This document shows, one piece after another, positions 50,371 to 59,775 of a DNA stretch of 64,000 bases. The translations under genes were made by a program, and so were the position numbers. The stretch is taken from contig NZ_JAAKEJ010000002.1 of assembly GCF_011039135.1 (NCBI RefSeq), positions 248,001-312,000 of the forward strand. Direction: 5' to 3'. The notes beneath the pieces were generated by a model. That model was not told the DNA's origin and did no database searches. It worked only from the letters and a program-made list of their open reading frames with translations. The stretch is from Desulfovibrio sp. ZJ209. GTDB lineage: Bacteria; Desulfobacterota; Desulfovibrionia; Desulfovibrionales; Desulfovibrionaceae. Each line of letters opens with the position of its first letter. Positions within the stretch are counted from its first letter, which is position 1.

Positions 50371-53313
50371 CTAGAGCACCTGGCGGGTCATCCAGCCGGC
50401 CTCCTGGGCGGCGTTTTCCGCCTTCTGGCCGCCGAGCACGCAAATCTCGCCGGCTTCGGCCGCGGCTTCCAGCGTGTCGGCGAAGCGCACGAAATCCTCG
50501 GCCGTGGTGGCCAGCATCTCCTCGCGGGTGCGCTGGCGCAGCTCCTCGGTGTTGCCGGCGAGCCACGTGCCGAGGGCGCGGGCGCCGCGCGCGTCGGGCA
50601 AAAGGTAGGTGTCGAGGTCGCCCACGGCGCCCACGATGGCCTGGGTGAGTCGCCCGGAATCCGGCGCCGAGGCGCGCAAAAAGTCGGCGAGGCCGTCATA
50701 GGCCGTGAGGGTGCGCTCCACATTGGGGTCGCGGTAGGAGGCGCAGACGAGGGTGCCCCCCACGCGGTCGAGATTGCAGAAAACGCCGTAGGCGCCGCCG
50801 CGCACGCGCACCTCGTCCCACAGGCGCCCCATGCGCAGGTAGCGCAGGATGACGCTCGCCGAGCCGTGCCACTCATAGCCGAGGTCGTAGAGGTTGGCCG
50901 CCTTGCCCACATAGTTGACCTGCGCCGGCGTCAGCAGGGCCTCGGCCTGGGGCAGGCCCGTCATGGGCGCGAGGTGGCGGATGTCCATGATGTCCGGGTC
51001 GTCCGCGCTTTCCGCGGGCGCCCCGGGGAGGCGCGCGAGCAAGGGCGCGGCGGAGCGCTCGGCGAGGGCGAGGCCCTGGGCCTCGGCCGTGCAGTCGAAG
51101 ATGACGCCCGCGCCGGTGACGATGCGCCGGCGCAGCTCCTCAAGGTCGGCGAGCACAGTTTCCGGCGCCTCCTCGAGGCGCCTGAGCAGCGCCCGCACGG
51201 ACTCCAGATAGGTGAGGCCGGCGAGCTGCTCGGAAAGCGCGCCCTCGCCGGTGTAGCGGGCGCGCAGCCGCGCCCCCACCGTGGCGTGCCCGGCGGCCTG
51301 GATGCCGTATTCCAGCCGCGCCTTTTCCTCGAGCAGCATCTGCCCCAGGCGCTCGCGCAGCATGGCCGGGTCGCGCGCGGGCTCGAGCAGGATTTCCTCC
51401 ATGATGGCGAAAAGGTCGGGTATCTTGTCGTACACGGCCTTGCCGGAGAGCGCCACATGGCAGAAGGTCTCGCGGCTGCCGAGCCGGAGGCCCGTGAGCG
51501 GCGTGGCGCCGACGCCGCCGGTCTTGGCGGCCATGTGCGCGCCCAGCGCGGCCATGTCGCGCCGGGCCGTGCCCGTCTCGGTGAGGGCGCGGCAGAAGAG
51601 CGGCAGGAGCGGCAGGAGCCGCTCGGGGAGCCGCGTCACCGGCAAGAGCAGGCTCGCATAGGCGATGCCCGAGGTGGGGAGCTCGTGGCTGAGCGCCGTC
51701 TGGGGGATGTGCCGCTCCGCAAGGGGGAGGGGCATGTTGCGGGGCGGCAGGTCGGAAAGGCCCAGGGCCGGGATGGTGGCCAGCGCCTCGGGGCTGTCCG
51801 GCGCGGCCTGGGCTTCCTCAAGATGGCGCGTCTCCGCCTCCAGGCGCTCGCGGGCCTCGGGCGAGGACGCGGCGCGCAGGGCCTCGAGGCGGGCGGCCTC
51901 GGCCGCCAGGCGCTCGTCACCGAGGCTGGTGTCCGGCAGGAGCACCACATGCGCGCGGTGCGGATTGTCGAGGAAATTGCGGCGCAGGGCCTCCTCGAAG
52001 ACCGGCTCGCCCGCGGCGATGCGGGCCTTGATGGCTTGAAGCGGCACCTCCCAGGCGAGCGGCGCCAAGGGGTCGCCGTCATAGAGCCATGTGGAGAGCG
52101 ACTGGATCATGGCGGCCAGCCCGCGCGGGAAGCGGCCGGAATTGTTCTCCCGGTAGGCGAATTCCACGCTATTGACCGCGGCGTCCACGGCCTCCCGCGG
52201 GATGCCGTTTTCGGCGAGCCCGCGCAGGGTGTCGAGGATGAGGGCCTCGGCGCGGGGCACGTCCTCCAGCGCCACGCCCTTGAGGCCCGTGGAGTAATAC
52301 ATCTGGCGCAGGTCGGTCTCGAGGCCGCAGCCCGTGGTGTCCTCCCCGAGGCCCGAGCTGATGAGCGCGAGGCGGAGCGGCGAGCCGGGCAGGCCCTCGA
52401 GGATGTGCTCCAGCATCTCCATGAGCAGGGCTTCGTGAACGTCCCCGCGCTCGCCCAGGAGCCAGTTGATGGTGAAGAGCGCGCGCGTCTCGCCCGGGCC
52501 GGCCGCATAGGGCACTTCCACCCGGCGCGGCGCCGCAAGGCGCTTTTGCAGGGGCACGGCCTCGTCAGCCGGCTCGGGGCGGCGGCTCGCAAGGCGCTTG
52601 AGCTCCGCGTCGATGCGCGCAAGGCGCGCGTCCTCCGGGTCGTCGCCCCAGAAAAAGAAACGCGCGTTGCCCGGCTGGTAGTGGCGGCGGTGGAATTCCT
52701 TGAAGGCGGCATACGCGAGGTCCGGGATGCGTTCCGGGTCGCCGCCGGAGTCGAGGCTGTAGAGCGTGTCGGGAAAGACCGCCTGCTGGCTCTTTTCGGC
52801 GAGCACGGAATCGGGCGAGGAATAGGCGCCCTTCATCTCGTTGTAGACCACGCCCTTGTATGTCCAGGGCGCGTCGCCCGGGGCGGCCTCCACGTGCCAG
52901 CCCTCTTGGCGGAAGATGTCCTCGCTGATGCGTGGATGGAACACCGCGTCGAGGTAGACGTCGATGAGGTTGTAAAAATCCCGCAAGTTGGCGCTGGCCA
53001 CCGGGTAGCAGGTCTTGTCCGGGAAGGTGAAGGCGTTGAGGAAGGTCTGGAGCGAGCCCTTGAGCAGCTCCACGAAGGGCTCCTTCACCGGGTAGCGCTC
53101 CGAGCCGCAGAGCACGGAATGCTCGAGGATGTGGGCCACGCCCGTGGAATCCGCGGGCGGCGTGCGGAAGCTGACCCCGAAGCACTTGTTCTCGTCCTTA
53201 TTGACGATGGAGAGCAGTTCGGCCCCCGTGGCGTCGTGCCGCCAGAGCCGCGCCGTGCCTCCCACTTCGGGGAGCTCCCTTTCCTCCGCCAGGCTGAAAC
53301 CGTGCCGCTCCAT
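50371..53313 (-). CDS. M16C peptidase, presequence-protease-like
   Basis: A 980-residue zinc peptidase of the full-length, two-half PreP type. The inverted metal motif is in GVAHILEHSVLCGS (HxxEH), followed by RYPVKEPFVELLKGSLQTFLNAFTFPDKTCYPVAS, a stretch highly conserved in PreP. It degrades oligopeptides inside a closed chamber. It is the first gene of a minus-strand chain with CbiR-like, DHH, AlkA and isomerase genes and is divergent from aroC. Confidence 0.9.
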   Translation of the reverse strand: MERHGFSLAEERELPEVGGTARLWRHDATGAELLSIVNKDENKCFGVSFRTPPADSTGVAHILEHSVLCGSERYPVKEPFVELLKGSLQTFLNAFTFPDKTCYPVASANLRDFYNLIDVYLDAVFHPRISEDIFRQEGWHVEAAPGDAPWTYKGVVYNEMKGAYSSPDSVLAEKSQQAVFPDTLYSLDSGGDPERIPDLAYAAFKEFHRRHYQPGNARFFFWGDDPEDARLARIDAELKRLASRRPEPADEAVPLQKRLAAPRRVEVPYAAGPGETRALFTINWLLGERGDVHEALLMEMLEHILEGLPGSPLRLALISSGLGEDTTGCGLETDLRQMYYSTGLKGVALEDVPRAEALILDTLRGLAENGIPREAVDAAVNSVEFAYRENNSGRFPRGLAAMIQSLSTWLYDGDPLAPLAWEVPLQAIKARIAAGEPVFEEALRRNFLDNPHRAHVVLLPDTSLGDERLAAEAARLEALRAASSPEARERLEAETRHLEEAQAAPDSPEALATIPALGLSDLPPRNMPLPLAERHIPQTALSHELPTSGIAYASLLLPVTRLPERLLPLLPLFCRALTETGTARRDMAALGAHMAAKTGGVGATPLTGLRLGSRETFCHVALSGKAVYDKIPDLFAIMEEILLEPARDPAMLRERLGQMLLEEKARLEYGIQAAGHATVGARLRARYTGEGALSEQLAGLTYLESVRALLRRLEEAPETVLADLEELRRRIVTGAGVIFDCTAEAQGLALAERSAAPLLARLPGAPAESADDPDIMDIRHLAPMTGLPQAEALLTPAQVNYVGKAANLYDLGYEWHGSASVILRYLRMGRLWDEVRVRGGAYGVFCNLDRVGGTLVCASYRDPNVERTLTAYDGLADFLRASAPDSGRLTQAIVGAVGDLDTYLLPDARGARALGTWLAGNTEELRQRTREEMLATTAEDFVRFADTLEAAAEAGEICVLGGQKAENAAQEAGWMTRQVL

Positions 53314-53365
53314 GGGCCGTCCTCCCGCTTGCATGCGCCGCCGGAACGCCCCGGCGCCAAGGCAG

Positions 53366-53393
53366 ACTATAGGCATCGGGCGGCCTTTTGCAA
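53366..53393 (-). promoter_or_regulatory. Sigma-70-type promoter of the M16 peptidase operon
   Basis: On the minus strand TTGCAA (53393-53388), a 16-bp spacer and TATAGT (53371-53366) lie about 50 bp upstream of the peptidase start. Confidence 0.65.
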
Positions 53394-53421
53394 GTGCCGG
53401 CGCCCTCCGGGCCGGGACGGC

Positions 53422-53451
53422 TTGTCAGGGGGCGCCCCCCTCTTCTATACT
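53422..53451 (+). promoter_or_regulatory. Sigma-70-type promoter of aroC
   Basis: TTGTCA at 53422-53427, an 18-bp spacer and TATACT at 53446-53451, 64 bp upstream of the aroC start. The spacer contains a GGGGGCGCCCCCC palindrome. Confidence 0.65.
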
Positions 53452-53515
53452 CGGGGCGCCGCAGCCCCGGCAGGTGAGGGGCGCGGCCCCCACTCCTCCA
53501 GACAGGACGTGTGCC

Positions 53516-54631
53516 ATGGCGGGCAACACTTTCGGGCGCGTGCTGCGCCTGACCACCTTCGGCGAATCCCACGGCCCGGGCCTCGGCGGCGTGCTCGACG
53601 GCTGCCCGGCCGGGCTTGCCTTGAGCGAGGCCGACCTCCAGGCCGAGCTCGACCTTCGGCGCCCCGGGCAGGGGCCGGCCTCCACCAAGAGGAAGGAGCC
53701 GGACACCGTGCGCCTGCTCTCCGGCGTCTTCGAGGGGCGGACCACGGGTACGCCCATCGCCTTCTACATCGCCAACGAGGACCAGCGCTCGCGCGATTAT
53801 GGCAACCTCGCCACGCTTTTCCGGCCCGGCCATGCGGACTGGAGCTATCACCAGAAATATGGCGGCATCCGCGACTATCGGGGCGGCGGGCGATCCTCGG
53901 GGCGCGAAACAGCGGCGCGCGTGGCCGGCGGCGCCATCGCCCGCAAGCTGCTGGCCGTGGCCTGCGGCACGGTCATCCGGGCTGCCTGCGTGGAGCTTGG
54001 CGGCATCGCCGTGCCCGAGGCCGAGATCGACATGAAGGACGCGGTGGCCAGGCCCTATTTCGCGGCCTCCGAGAGGGCGCCCGCGCTCTGGGACGCGGCC
54101 GTGGCCGAGGCCCGCGCGGGGGGCGACACCCTGGGCGGCATCGTGCGCATCGTGGCCGAGCAGGTGCCCGCGGGCCTCGGCGAGCCGGTCTTCGACCGGC
54201 TGGACGCCACGCTCGCCCATGCGCTCATGAGCGTGGGCGCGGTCAAGGGCGTGGAGGTGGGCGACGGCTTCGCCGCGGCCCGAAAGCGCGGCTCGGCCAA
54301 CAACGACGCCCTCTTCCCGGCGGAAGGCCCGGGCGCCTGCGGGCACGCACCCCGCGCCCGCTTCGGCAGCAACCACGCGGGCGGCATCCTGGGCGGCATT
54401 TCCAGCGGGCAGGACATCATCCTCCAGGCGGCGGTCAAGCCCATCGCCTCCATCGCGCGGGAGCAGGCCACCGTGGACAGGGAGGGCCGGGCGACAAGCG
54501 TCACCGTGGGCGGCCGCCACGACCTCGCCGCCATCCCGCGCATCGTGCCCGTGCTCGCGGCCATGACCGCCCTCGCCCTTGCGGACGCATACCTGCTCCA
54601 GCGGCGCATGGCGGCCGGGGAGCGGCTGTGA
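53516..54631 (+). CDS. aroC: Chorismate synthase
   Basis: A 371-residue FMN-dependent enzyme that makes chorismate from EPSP, the last common step of the aromatic pathway. Signature segments are GESHGPGLGGVLDGCPAG, HADWSYHQKYGGIRDYRGGGRSSGRETAARVAGG and RFGSNHAGGILGGISSGQDI. It lies 30 kb from the rest of the aromatic genes and has its own promoter. recD2 begins 28 bp after its stop. Confidence 0.95.
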   Translation: MAGNTFGRVLRLTTFGESHGPGLGGVLDGCPAGLALSEADLQAELDLRRPGQGPASTKRKEPDTVRLLSGVFEGRTTGTPIAFYIANEDQRSRDYGNLATLFRPGHADWSYHQKYGGIRDYRGGGRSSGRETAARVAGGAIARKLLAVACGTVIRAACVELGGIAVPEAEIDMKDAVARPYFAASERAPALWDAAVAEARAGGDTLGGIVRIVAEQVPAGLGEPVFDRLDATLAHALMSVGAVKGVEVGDGFAAARKRGSANNDALFPAEGPGACGHAPRARFGSNHAGGILGGISSGQDIILQAAVKPIASIAREQATVDREGRATSVTVGGRHDLAAIPRIVPVLAAMTALALADAYLLQRRMAAGERL

Positions 54632-54659
54632 GCCCGCGCCCCTCCCCGGAGCGCGCTTG

Positions 54660-56972
54660 ATGTCCGCCGGCCGGGAACTCCCCCTCTTGCGCGACGCCGA
54701 CGCCGTGGAGCTTTCCGGCACGGTGGAGCGCATCGTCTTTCATAACGAAGACAACGGCTTCACCGTGCTCAGGCTCATGCCGGACGCGGACGCGGGGGGG
54801 GAGGCCGGAGCCTCCCGCCGGCCGGTGCCCCGCAGCCAGCGCGAGCCCGTGGCCTTGGTGGGCCACATGACCCTGCCCAAGGCCGGGAGCCGCCTGCGCG
54901 TGCGCGGCCGCTGGACCACCAATCCGCGCTTCGGGCGCCAGGTGGAGTTCACCGACGTGGAGGAATTGTTGCCGGCCACGGCCGAGGGCATCCGCCTCTA
55001 CCTGTCCTCCGGGCTCATCAAGGGCGTGGGCGAGGAGATGGCCGGCCGCATCGTGGACAAGTTCGGCACCGAGGCCCTGCGCGTTCTGGACGAGGAGCCG
55101 CAGCGCCTGCTCGGCGTGCGCGGCCTCGGCCCCAAGACGCTGCAGCGCATCCGCGAATCCTGGACGCGGCACCGGGGCGTGCGCGACCTTTTGCTCTTCC
55201 TCCAGCCGCACGGCATCACGCCGGCCATGGGCATCCGCATCCACCGCGCCTATGGCGAGCACGCGCTCGAGATCGTGCGCGAAAATCCCTACCGCCTCGC
55301 CATGGACATCCACGGCGTGGGCTTCCTCACGGCCGACGCCATCGCCGCCAAGCTCGGCTTCGCGCCGGACAGCCCACTGCGCGTGCAGGCGGCCTGCCTC
55401 TATACCCTGCAAAAAGCCGCGGAGGAGGGCCACGTCTATTTGCCCGAGGCGCGCCTCGCCGAGGAGGTGGCGAAGCAGGTGGGGGCCCCGCCCGAGGCCG
55501 TGCTGGACGCGCTGGAGGCGCTGGAGCGCGACGAGCGCCTGGTGCGCGAGGATTTTTCGCAGGAGGAAGGCGCGCCCGGCGAGGCGCAGGACGCCGCGGA
55601 AACAGGCACGGGCGAGAATGTGGGCGTCTATCTCGGCCGCTACCACCATTGCGAGGCCAAGACCGCCTACTATCTGCAGCGGCTGCTGCATTCGCCCAAG
55701 GCCGTGCGCCTGCCCGAGCCCGAGGCGCAGGCGGCGCGCGTTGCCTCGGAGCTCCCCATCGAGCTCGCGCCCGAGCAGCTCGCCGCCGTCACCGCCGCGG
55801 CCAGGAGCAAGGTGCTCGTCATCACCGGCGGCCCGGGCACCGGCAAGACCACCATCATCAACGCCATCATCAAGCTCTTCGAGACCGCACGGGCGCGCAT
55901 CCTCCTCGCCGCGCCCACGGGCCGCGCGGCCAAGCGCATGGCCGAGACCTCGGGCCGCGAGGCCAAGACCATCCACCGCCTGCTGGAATACAGCCCGCGC
56001 GAGGACGGCTTCGCCCGCAACGAGGACAATCCCCTCGCCTGCGGACTGCTCGTGGTGGACGAGGCCTCCATGATGGACTGCCTGCTCTTCTACCACCTGC
56101 TCAAGGCCGTGCCGCTGGGCGCCACGCTCGTGCTGGTGGGCGATGTGCACCAGCTCCCCTCCGTGGGGCCGGGCAATGTGCTCGGCGATGTCATCGCCTC
56201 GCGGGCCGCGCCCGTGGCCGAACTCACCGAGATCTTCCGCCAGTCGGCCGAGAGCGAGATCATCTTGAACGCGCACAGCATCAACCGCGGCGAGGTGCCC
56301 CTTTTGGAGTCGAGCCGCGAGCGGCTGTCGGATTTCTACTTCATCCGCCAGGACGACCCGGAGCGCGCGGCGGCCCTCATGGTGGAGCTGGTCACGCGCC
56401 ACATCCCGCGCCGCTTCGGGCTCGACCCGGTGGACGACGTGCAGGTGCTGACGCCCATGCACAAGGGAGCCGTGGGCGCGGGCCGCATGAACGCCCTCTT
56501 GCAGGAGGCGCTCAACCCCAACGGCCTCGAGGTGCGCCGCGGCGACCGCGCTTTCAGGCTACATGACAAGGTCATGCAGGTGCGCAACAACTATGAGAAG
56601 GACGTGTTCAACGGCGACATGGGCCGCATCACCCACATGGACCCGCGCGAGCGCACCCTGGGCGTCACCTTTGACGGCCGCGTGGTGCCCTATGACTTCG
56701 ACGAGCTGGACGAGCTCGCGCCGGCCTACGCCATCTCCATCCACAAGTCGCAGGGCTCGGAATACCCGGCCGTGGTCATCCCGCTCATGATGCAGCACTA
56801 TGTGCTCCTGCAGCGCAACCTCGTCTATACGGGCGTCACGCGCGGCAAAAAGCTCGTCATCCTCGTGGGCGAACCGCGCGCGCTGCATATGGCCGTCAAG
56901 AACAACAAGACCCACCGGCGCTTCACGCGCCTCGCCCAGCGCCTCGCCGGGGCCGACGGCCCCGCGCATTGA
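54660..56972 (+). CDS. recD2: RecD2-type ATP-dependent DNA helicase
   Basis: A 770-residue superfamily 1B helicase not associated with RecBC. An N-terminal OB-like part (residues 1-100) and helix-hairpin-helix repeats (GVGEEMAGRIVDKFG, LGVRGLGPKTLQRI) precede the motor domains. Walker A is ITGGPGTGKTTIINAI near residue 390, motif II LLVVDEASMMDCLL, and the C-terminus has SIHKSQGSEYPAVVIPL and TGVTRGKKLVILVG. It unwinds DNA 5' to 3' in repair and replication restart. It ends 76 bp before the tRNA gene. Confidence 0.92.
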   Translation: MSAGRELPLLRDADAVELSGTVERIVFHNEDNGFTVLRLMPDADAGGEAGASRRPVPRSQREPVALVGHMTLPKAGSRLRVRGRWTTNPRFGRQVEFTDVEELLPATAEGIRLYLSSGLIKGVGEEMAGRIVDKFGTEALRVLDEEPQRLLGVRGLGPKTLQRIRESWTRHRGVRDLLLFLQPHGITPAMGIRIHRAYGEHALEIVRENPYRLAMDIHGVGFLTADAIAAKLGFAPDSPLRVQAACLYTLQKAAEEGHVYLPEARLAEEVAKQVGAPPEAVLDALEALERDERLVREDFSQEEGAPGEAQDAAETGTGENVGVYLGRYHHCEAKTAYYLQRLLHSPKAVRLPEPEAQAARVASELPIELAPEQLAAVTAAARSKVLVITGGPGTGKTTIINAIIKLFETARARILLAAPTGRAAKRMAETSGREAKTIHRLLEYSPREDGFARNEDNPLACGLLVVDEASMMDCLLFYHLLKAVPLGATLVLVGDVHQLPSVGPGNVLGDVIASRAAPVAELTEIFRQSAESEIILNAHSINRGEVPLLESSRERLSDFYFIRQDDPERAAALMVELVTRHIPRRFGLDPVDDVQVLTPMHKGAVGAGRMNALLQEALNPNGLEVRRGDRAFRLHDKVMQVRNNYEKDVFNGDMGRITHMDPRERTLGVTFDGRVVPYDFDELDELAPAYAISIHKSQGSEYPAVVIPLMMQHYVLLQRNLVYTGVTRGKKLVILVGEPRALHMAVKNNKTHRRFTRLAQRLAGADGPAH

Positions 56973-57048
56973 CACGGCCCCGCCTCCCGCATAGGCTCCC
57001 GCATGCGGTTTCCGACCCGCCGCTGCCCGCGGCGGCCGGCGACTTTCC

Positions 57049-57124
57049 GGGCAGTTAGCTCAGCTGGCGGAGCATCGCCCTTACAAGGCGAGGGCCACAG
57101 GTTCAAATCCTGTACTGCCCACCA
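57049..57124 (+). tRNA. tRNA-Val (anticodon TAC)
   Basis: A 76-nt cloverleaf with encoded CCA. The acceptor arms GGGCAGT and ACTGCCC pair, the anticodon loop CTTACAA is closed by TCGCC/GGCGA, and the T-arm has GGTTCAAATCC. The anticodon TAC is at 57082-57084. Its 3' end is part of the attachment site of the downstream island. Confidence 0.97.
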
Positions 57125-57176
57125 AGTTTTGAAACGAAGAAGTCCCGCAAGGTGTGAGAAGCCTTGCGGGACTTTG
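57102..57176 (+). repeat. attL: direct repeat covering tRNA 3' end and terminator
   Basis: This 75-bp stretch, from TTCAA in the T-loop to ACTTTG, recurs imperfectly at 63053-63126. It includes the acceptor end, CCA and a perfect 13-bp terminator stem AAGTCCCGCAAGG / CCTTGCGGGACTT (57140-57174), followed by T-rich sequence. The tRNA is intact on this side, next to the integrase. Confidence 0.88.
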
Positions 57177-57286
57177 ATTTTTTCAGGATGTGTCGTCCAA
57201 CGAGGTCGCTTGGTGTGGGTTGACATCCACCACTTTCGGGGGCAATTCTGGGGGCAATATGACCTTTCAACGAAGAGGTTGCCCCC

Positions 57287-58495
57287 ATGCCGCTCACCGA
57301 TACCGCCATCCGTACAGCCAAGCCGCAAACCAAGACCGTCAGGATGTTTGACGGCGGCGGTCTGTATTTGGAACTTGCCCCCAGCGGCGGGAAGTGGTGG
57401 CGGTTAAAGTACCGGGTGGAGGGTAAGGAGAAGCGCATCTCCCTCGGCACCTATCCCACCATTGGTCTGAAAGAAGCCCGGCTGCGACGGGACGACGCCA
57501 AGAGGCTGCTCGCCAACGGCATCGACCCCAGCGCCCAACGGCAGGCCACGAAGGCCAGTATCCAGAGCAAGCGGGCCGACTCCTTTGAAGCCGTTAGCCG
57601 CGAATGGTTCGCCAAACATGTGAACCAGCTTGCGCCAAGCTATGGAAAAAAAGTCCGCTCGCTGTTTGAAAAAAAGGTTTTCCCCGTCTTTGGCGGCAAG
57701 CACATTGCCGAGGTCGAACCGTCCGACATTCTCATGGCGGCGCGTCATGTGGAGGAAAGCGGGGCCTTGGAAACCGCGCACAGGCTCGTCCAGTTGTGCG
57801 GCCAGCTCCTGCGCTATGGCATCGCCACCGGGCGCTGCAAGTATGACATCACTCAGGGTTTGCATGGCGCGCTCCCGAAGGTGAGCGTCCGGCACATGTC
57901 GACAATTACCGACAGAAAGCGCGTCGGCGAGCTGCTTCGGGCCATTGACGCCTATGGCGGTTTTTTGCCCGTCAAGTCAGCGCTACGGCTGGCGCCGCTG
58001 CTCTTCGTGCGGCCGGGTGAGCTGCGCGCGGCCGAGTGGTCGGAAATCGACTTTGATAACGCGGAGTGGCGGATCCCAGCTTCCAAGATGAAGATGAAGC
58101 AGCGTCATATCGTGCCGCTGGCGCGCCAGAGCCTGGCGATCCTGAACGAGCTTTCCGTCTATACCGGGCACGGGCGCTTCCTCTTTCCCTCCATGCGTAC
58201 CGACACAAAGCCTATCTCTCTGGAGTCCCTCGTGGTGGCCCTGCGCGCCATGGGCTTCGGCAAGGAGGAAATCGTGCCCCACGGCTTTCGGAGCATGGCT
58301 TCGACTCTGCTGAACGAACTGGGCTATAATCGGGACTGGATAGAACGCCAGCTTGCCCACGCGGAAAGGAATCACGTCCGCGCGGCATATAATCACGCCG
58401 AGTTTCTGCCAGAGCGCCGCCGCATGATGCAGGAATGGGCCGACTTTTTGGACGAGGTACGCGGCAATGTTTCTATGGCTTTGCCGCGTAGCTAA
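57287..58495 (+). CDS. P4-type tyrosine integrase
   Basis: A 402-residue site-specific recombinase. The N-terminal DUF4102-like arm-binding domain (KTVRMFDGGGLYLELAPSGG, KRISLGTYPTIGLKEAR) and core-binding domain lead to the catalytic part with Arg in FVRPGELRAAEW, His-x-x-Arg in PHGFRSMAST and the Tyr nucleophile in RAAYNHAEF. It would integrate the element at the tRNA-Val 3' end, directly upstream. All catalytic residues are present. Confidence 0.95.
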   Translation: MPLTDTAIRTAKPQTKTVRMFDGGGLYLELAPSGGKWWRLKYRVEGKEKRISLGTYPTIGLKEARLRRDDAKRLLANGIDPSAQRQATKASIQSKRADSFEAVSREWFAKHVNQLAPSYGKKVRSLFEKKVFPVFGGKHIAEVEPSDILMAARHVEESGALETAHRLVQLCGQLLRYGIATGRCKYDITQGLHGALPKVSVRHMSTITDRKRVGELLRAIDAYGGFLPVKSALRLAPLLFVRPGELRAAEWSEIDFDNAEWRIPASKMKMKQRHIVPLARQSLAILNELSVYTGHGRFLFPSMRTDTKPISLESLVVALRAMGFGKEEIVPHGFRSMASTLLNELGYNRDWIERQLAHAERNHVRAAYNHAEFLPERRRMMQEWADFLDEVRGNVSMALPRS

Positions 58496-59337
58496 CAGCA
58501 CTTCCGCATAGCGGGCCTCCAGGTTCTCCCCTATGCGCCCCCCCCCTTCTTCCCGAAAAATATGAGGGCTTTTTCTCGCTGAGCTACCGGCGATTCTGAC
58601 CAACCGTTTTGGAAAGTTCTTTGACCATTTTGGGCGTTTCTTCGATTCAGCAACGGGAGATTTCTTCCGCCTCATCCCACGCTTCCTGAGCCACACGCTT
58701 CAGCTTTTCTTATTGACAAAGGGCAGCGTTTCCCAGACACACCAGCCCCCATTCCGCCATATGAAATTCCACATTTCCCCAAGAATATCCCAAGGTTTTC
58801 TCGGAAGATTCCCCTCATTTTGAGGGACGTGCGCTCCCACTTTTTGACCCGCCCTCGGTGCCGGTTACGTTGGGGGTTCTTCGTGGCAAGATGACACAAG
58901 TGCTACTTGTGTCATCTTGCCAAAGGGGCAAAGCCCCTCTGGACACCCCCAGGCTGCTCGGCGCTTCGCTTCTCGCACCAGAAACGACAGGAGCCCTTGA
59001 ATCGATATAGCAACCGGCATTAACTGGTCACAAACTCGTCCCGGTTGTGTCTGGGGCATTCGTGGGATCAGGGGCTGCCGTGCAGTGTGCCAAACCTAAA
59101 ACACTGGAAGAGGATGGAATTTGCCGATGGGGTCAACTGTCATCTCGGCTTACTGAAAATCGTTAAATCGTTAAGGAAAAAAGCGGGATTCCTTGGTGGC
59201 ATTCACTTATTCGAAGATTCTCAAAAAAAATTCAGCCGGAATTTCAAATGGTTATAAGCAATTCCCATTGAAAGTGTGAATCTCCCCCGAAATTAGGTAT
59301 ATTGTGGCGAGTTCCAGTTCGGTGTATAAATTTTGGG
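58496..59337. other. Non-coding stretch between integrase and vsr
   Basis: About 840 bp without a convincing gene. It holds the two hairpins at 58885-58938, a short GC-rich segment after them, and AT-rich DNA from about 59150 that probably carries the promoter of the restriction-modification operon. No ribosome-site-backed frame longer than 70 codons was accepted. Confidence 0.6.
58885..58938. repeat. Perfect 37-nt inverted repeat plus adjacent hairpin
   Basis: GGCAAGATGACACAAGT and its exact complement ACTTGTGTCATCTTGCC are separated by GCT (58885-58921). A second stem AGGGGC / GCCCCT (58924-58938) follows at once. The same kind of hairpin pair occurs near transfer origins of some mobilisable plasmids, so an oriT or replication-related site is possible. 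No relaxase gene accompanies it. Confidence 0.75.
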
Positions 59338-59775
59338 ATGGATTCAATCAGTCAAGAAAAGCGCAGTTGGGTTATGGCCCAAGTAAAAGGGCGGGACACA
59401 AAGCCTGAAAAAGTTGTGCGTTCTCTTCTGCATAGTATGGGCTGCCGGTTTAGGCTCCAGAGGAAAGACCTTCCGGGTAAACCCGACATTGTGTTACCAA
59501 AATATCGGACCGCGATTTTCGTACATGGATGCTATTGGCATCGACACAACTGCCCCAATGGCCAACGGTGTCCCAAATCGCGGCTTGATTTTTGGCTTCC
59601 AAAACTTGAAGGGAACCGAGAGCGCGACATAAAGAATCAAGCTTTATTGCGTGCGCAGGGTTGGAATGTACTGGTTATTTGGGAATGTCAACTCGGGGAT
59701 ATAAACGCATTACAAGAGAATGTCCGCGCCTTCTTAAACGATGTTGCACGGGATAACCACGGGATACACCGATGA
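59338..59775 (+). CDS. vsr: Very short patch repair endonuclease (Vsr)
   Basis: A 145-residue T:G mismatch nicking enzyme. The Vsr pattern is clear: SWVMAQVKGRDTKPEKVVRSLLHSMGCRFRL, DLPGKPDIVLPKYRTAIFVHGCYWHRH, and the zinc-binding Cys/His set in HNCPNGQRCPKS. The catalytic Asp is in KPDIV. It corrects T:G mismatches that arise by deamination of 5-methylcytosine made by the adjacent methyltransferase. It overlaps that gene by four bases (ATGA). Confidence 0.93.
   Translation: MDSISQEKRSWVMAQVKGRDTKPEKVVRSLLHSMGCRFRLQRKDLPGKPDIVLPKYRTAIFVHGCYWHRHNCPNGQRCPKSRLDFWLPKLEGNRERDIKNQALLRAQGWNVLVIWECQLGDINALQENVRAFLNDVARDNHGIHR

Noticed and set aside
50866-54660. A 1264-codon plus-strand frame opposite the M16 peptidase
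   Set aside because: No motifs; the peptidase frame carries HxxEH and PreP-type conserved segments.
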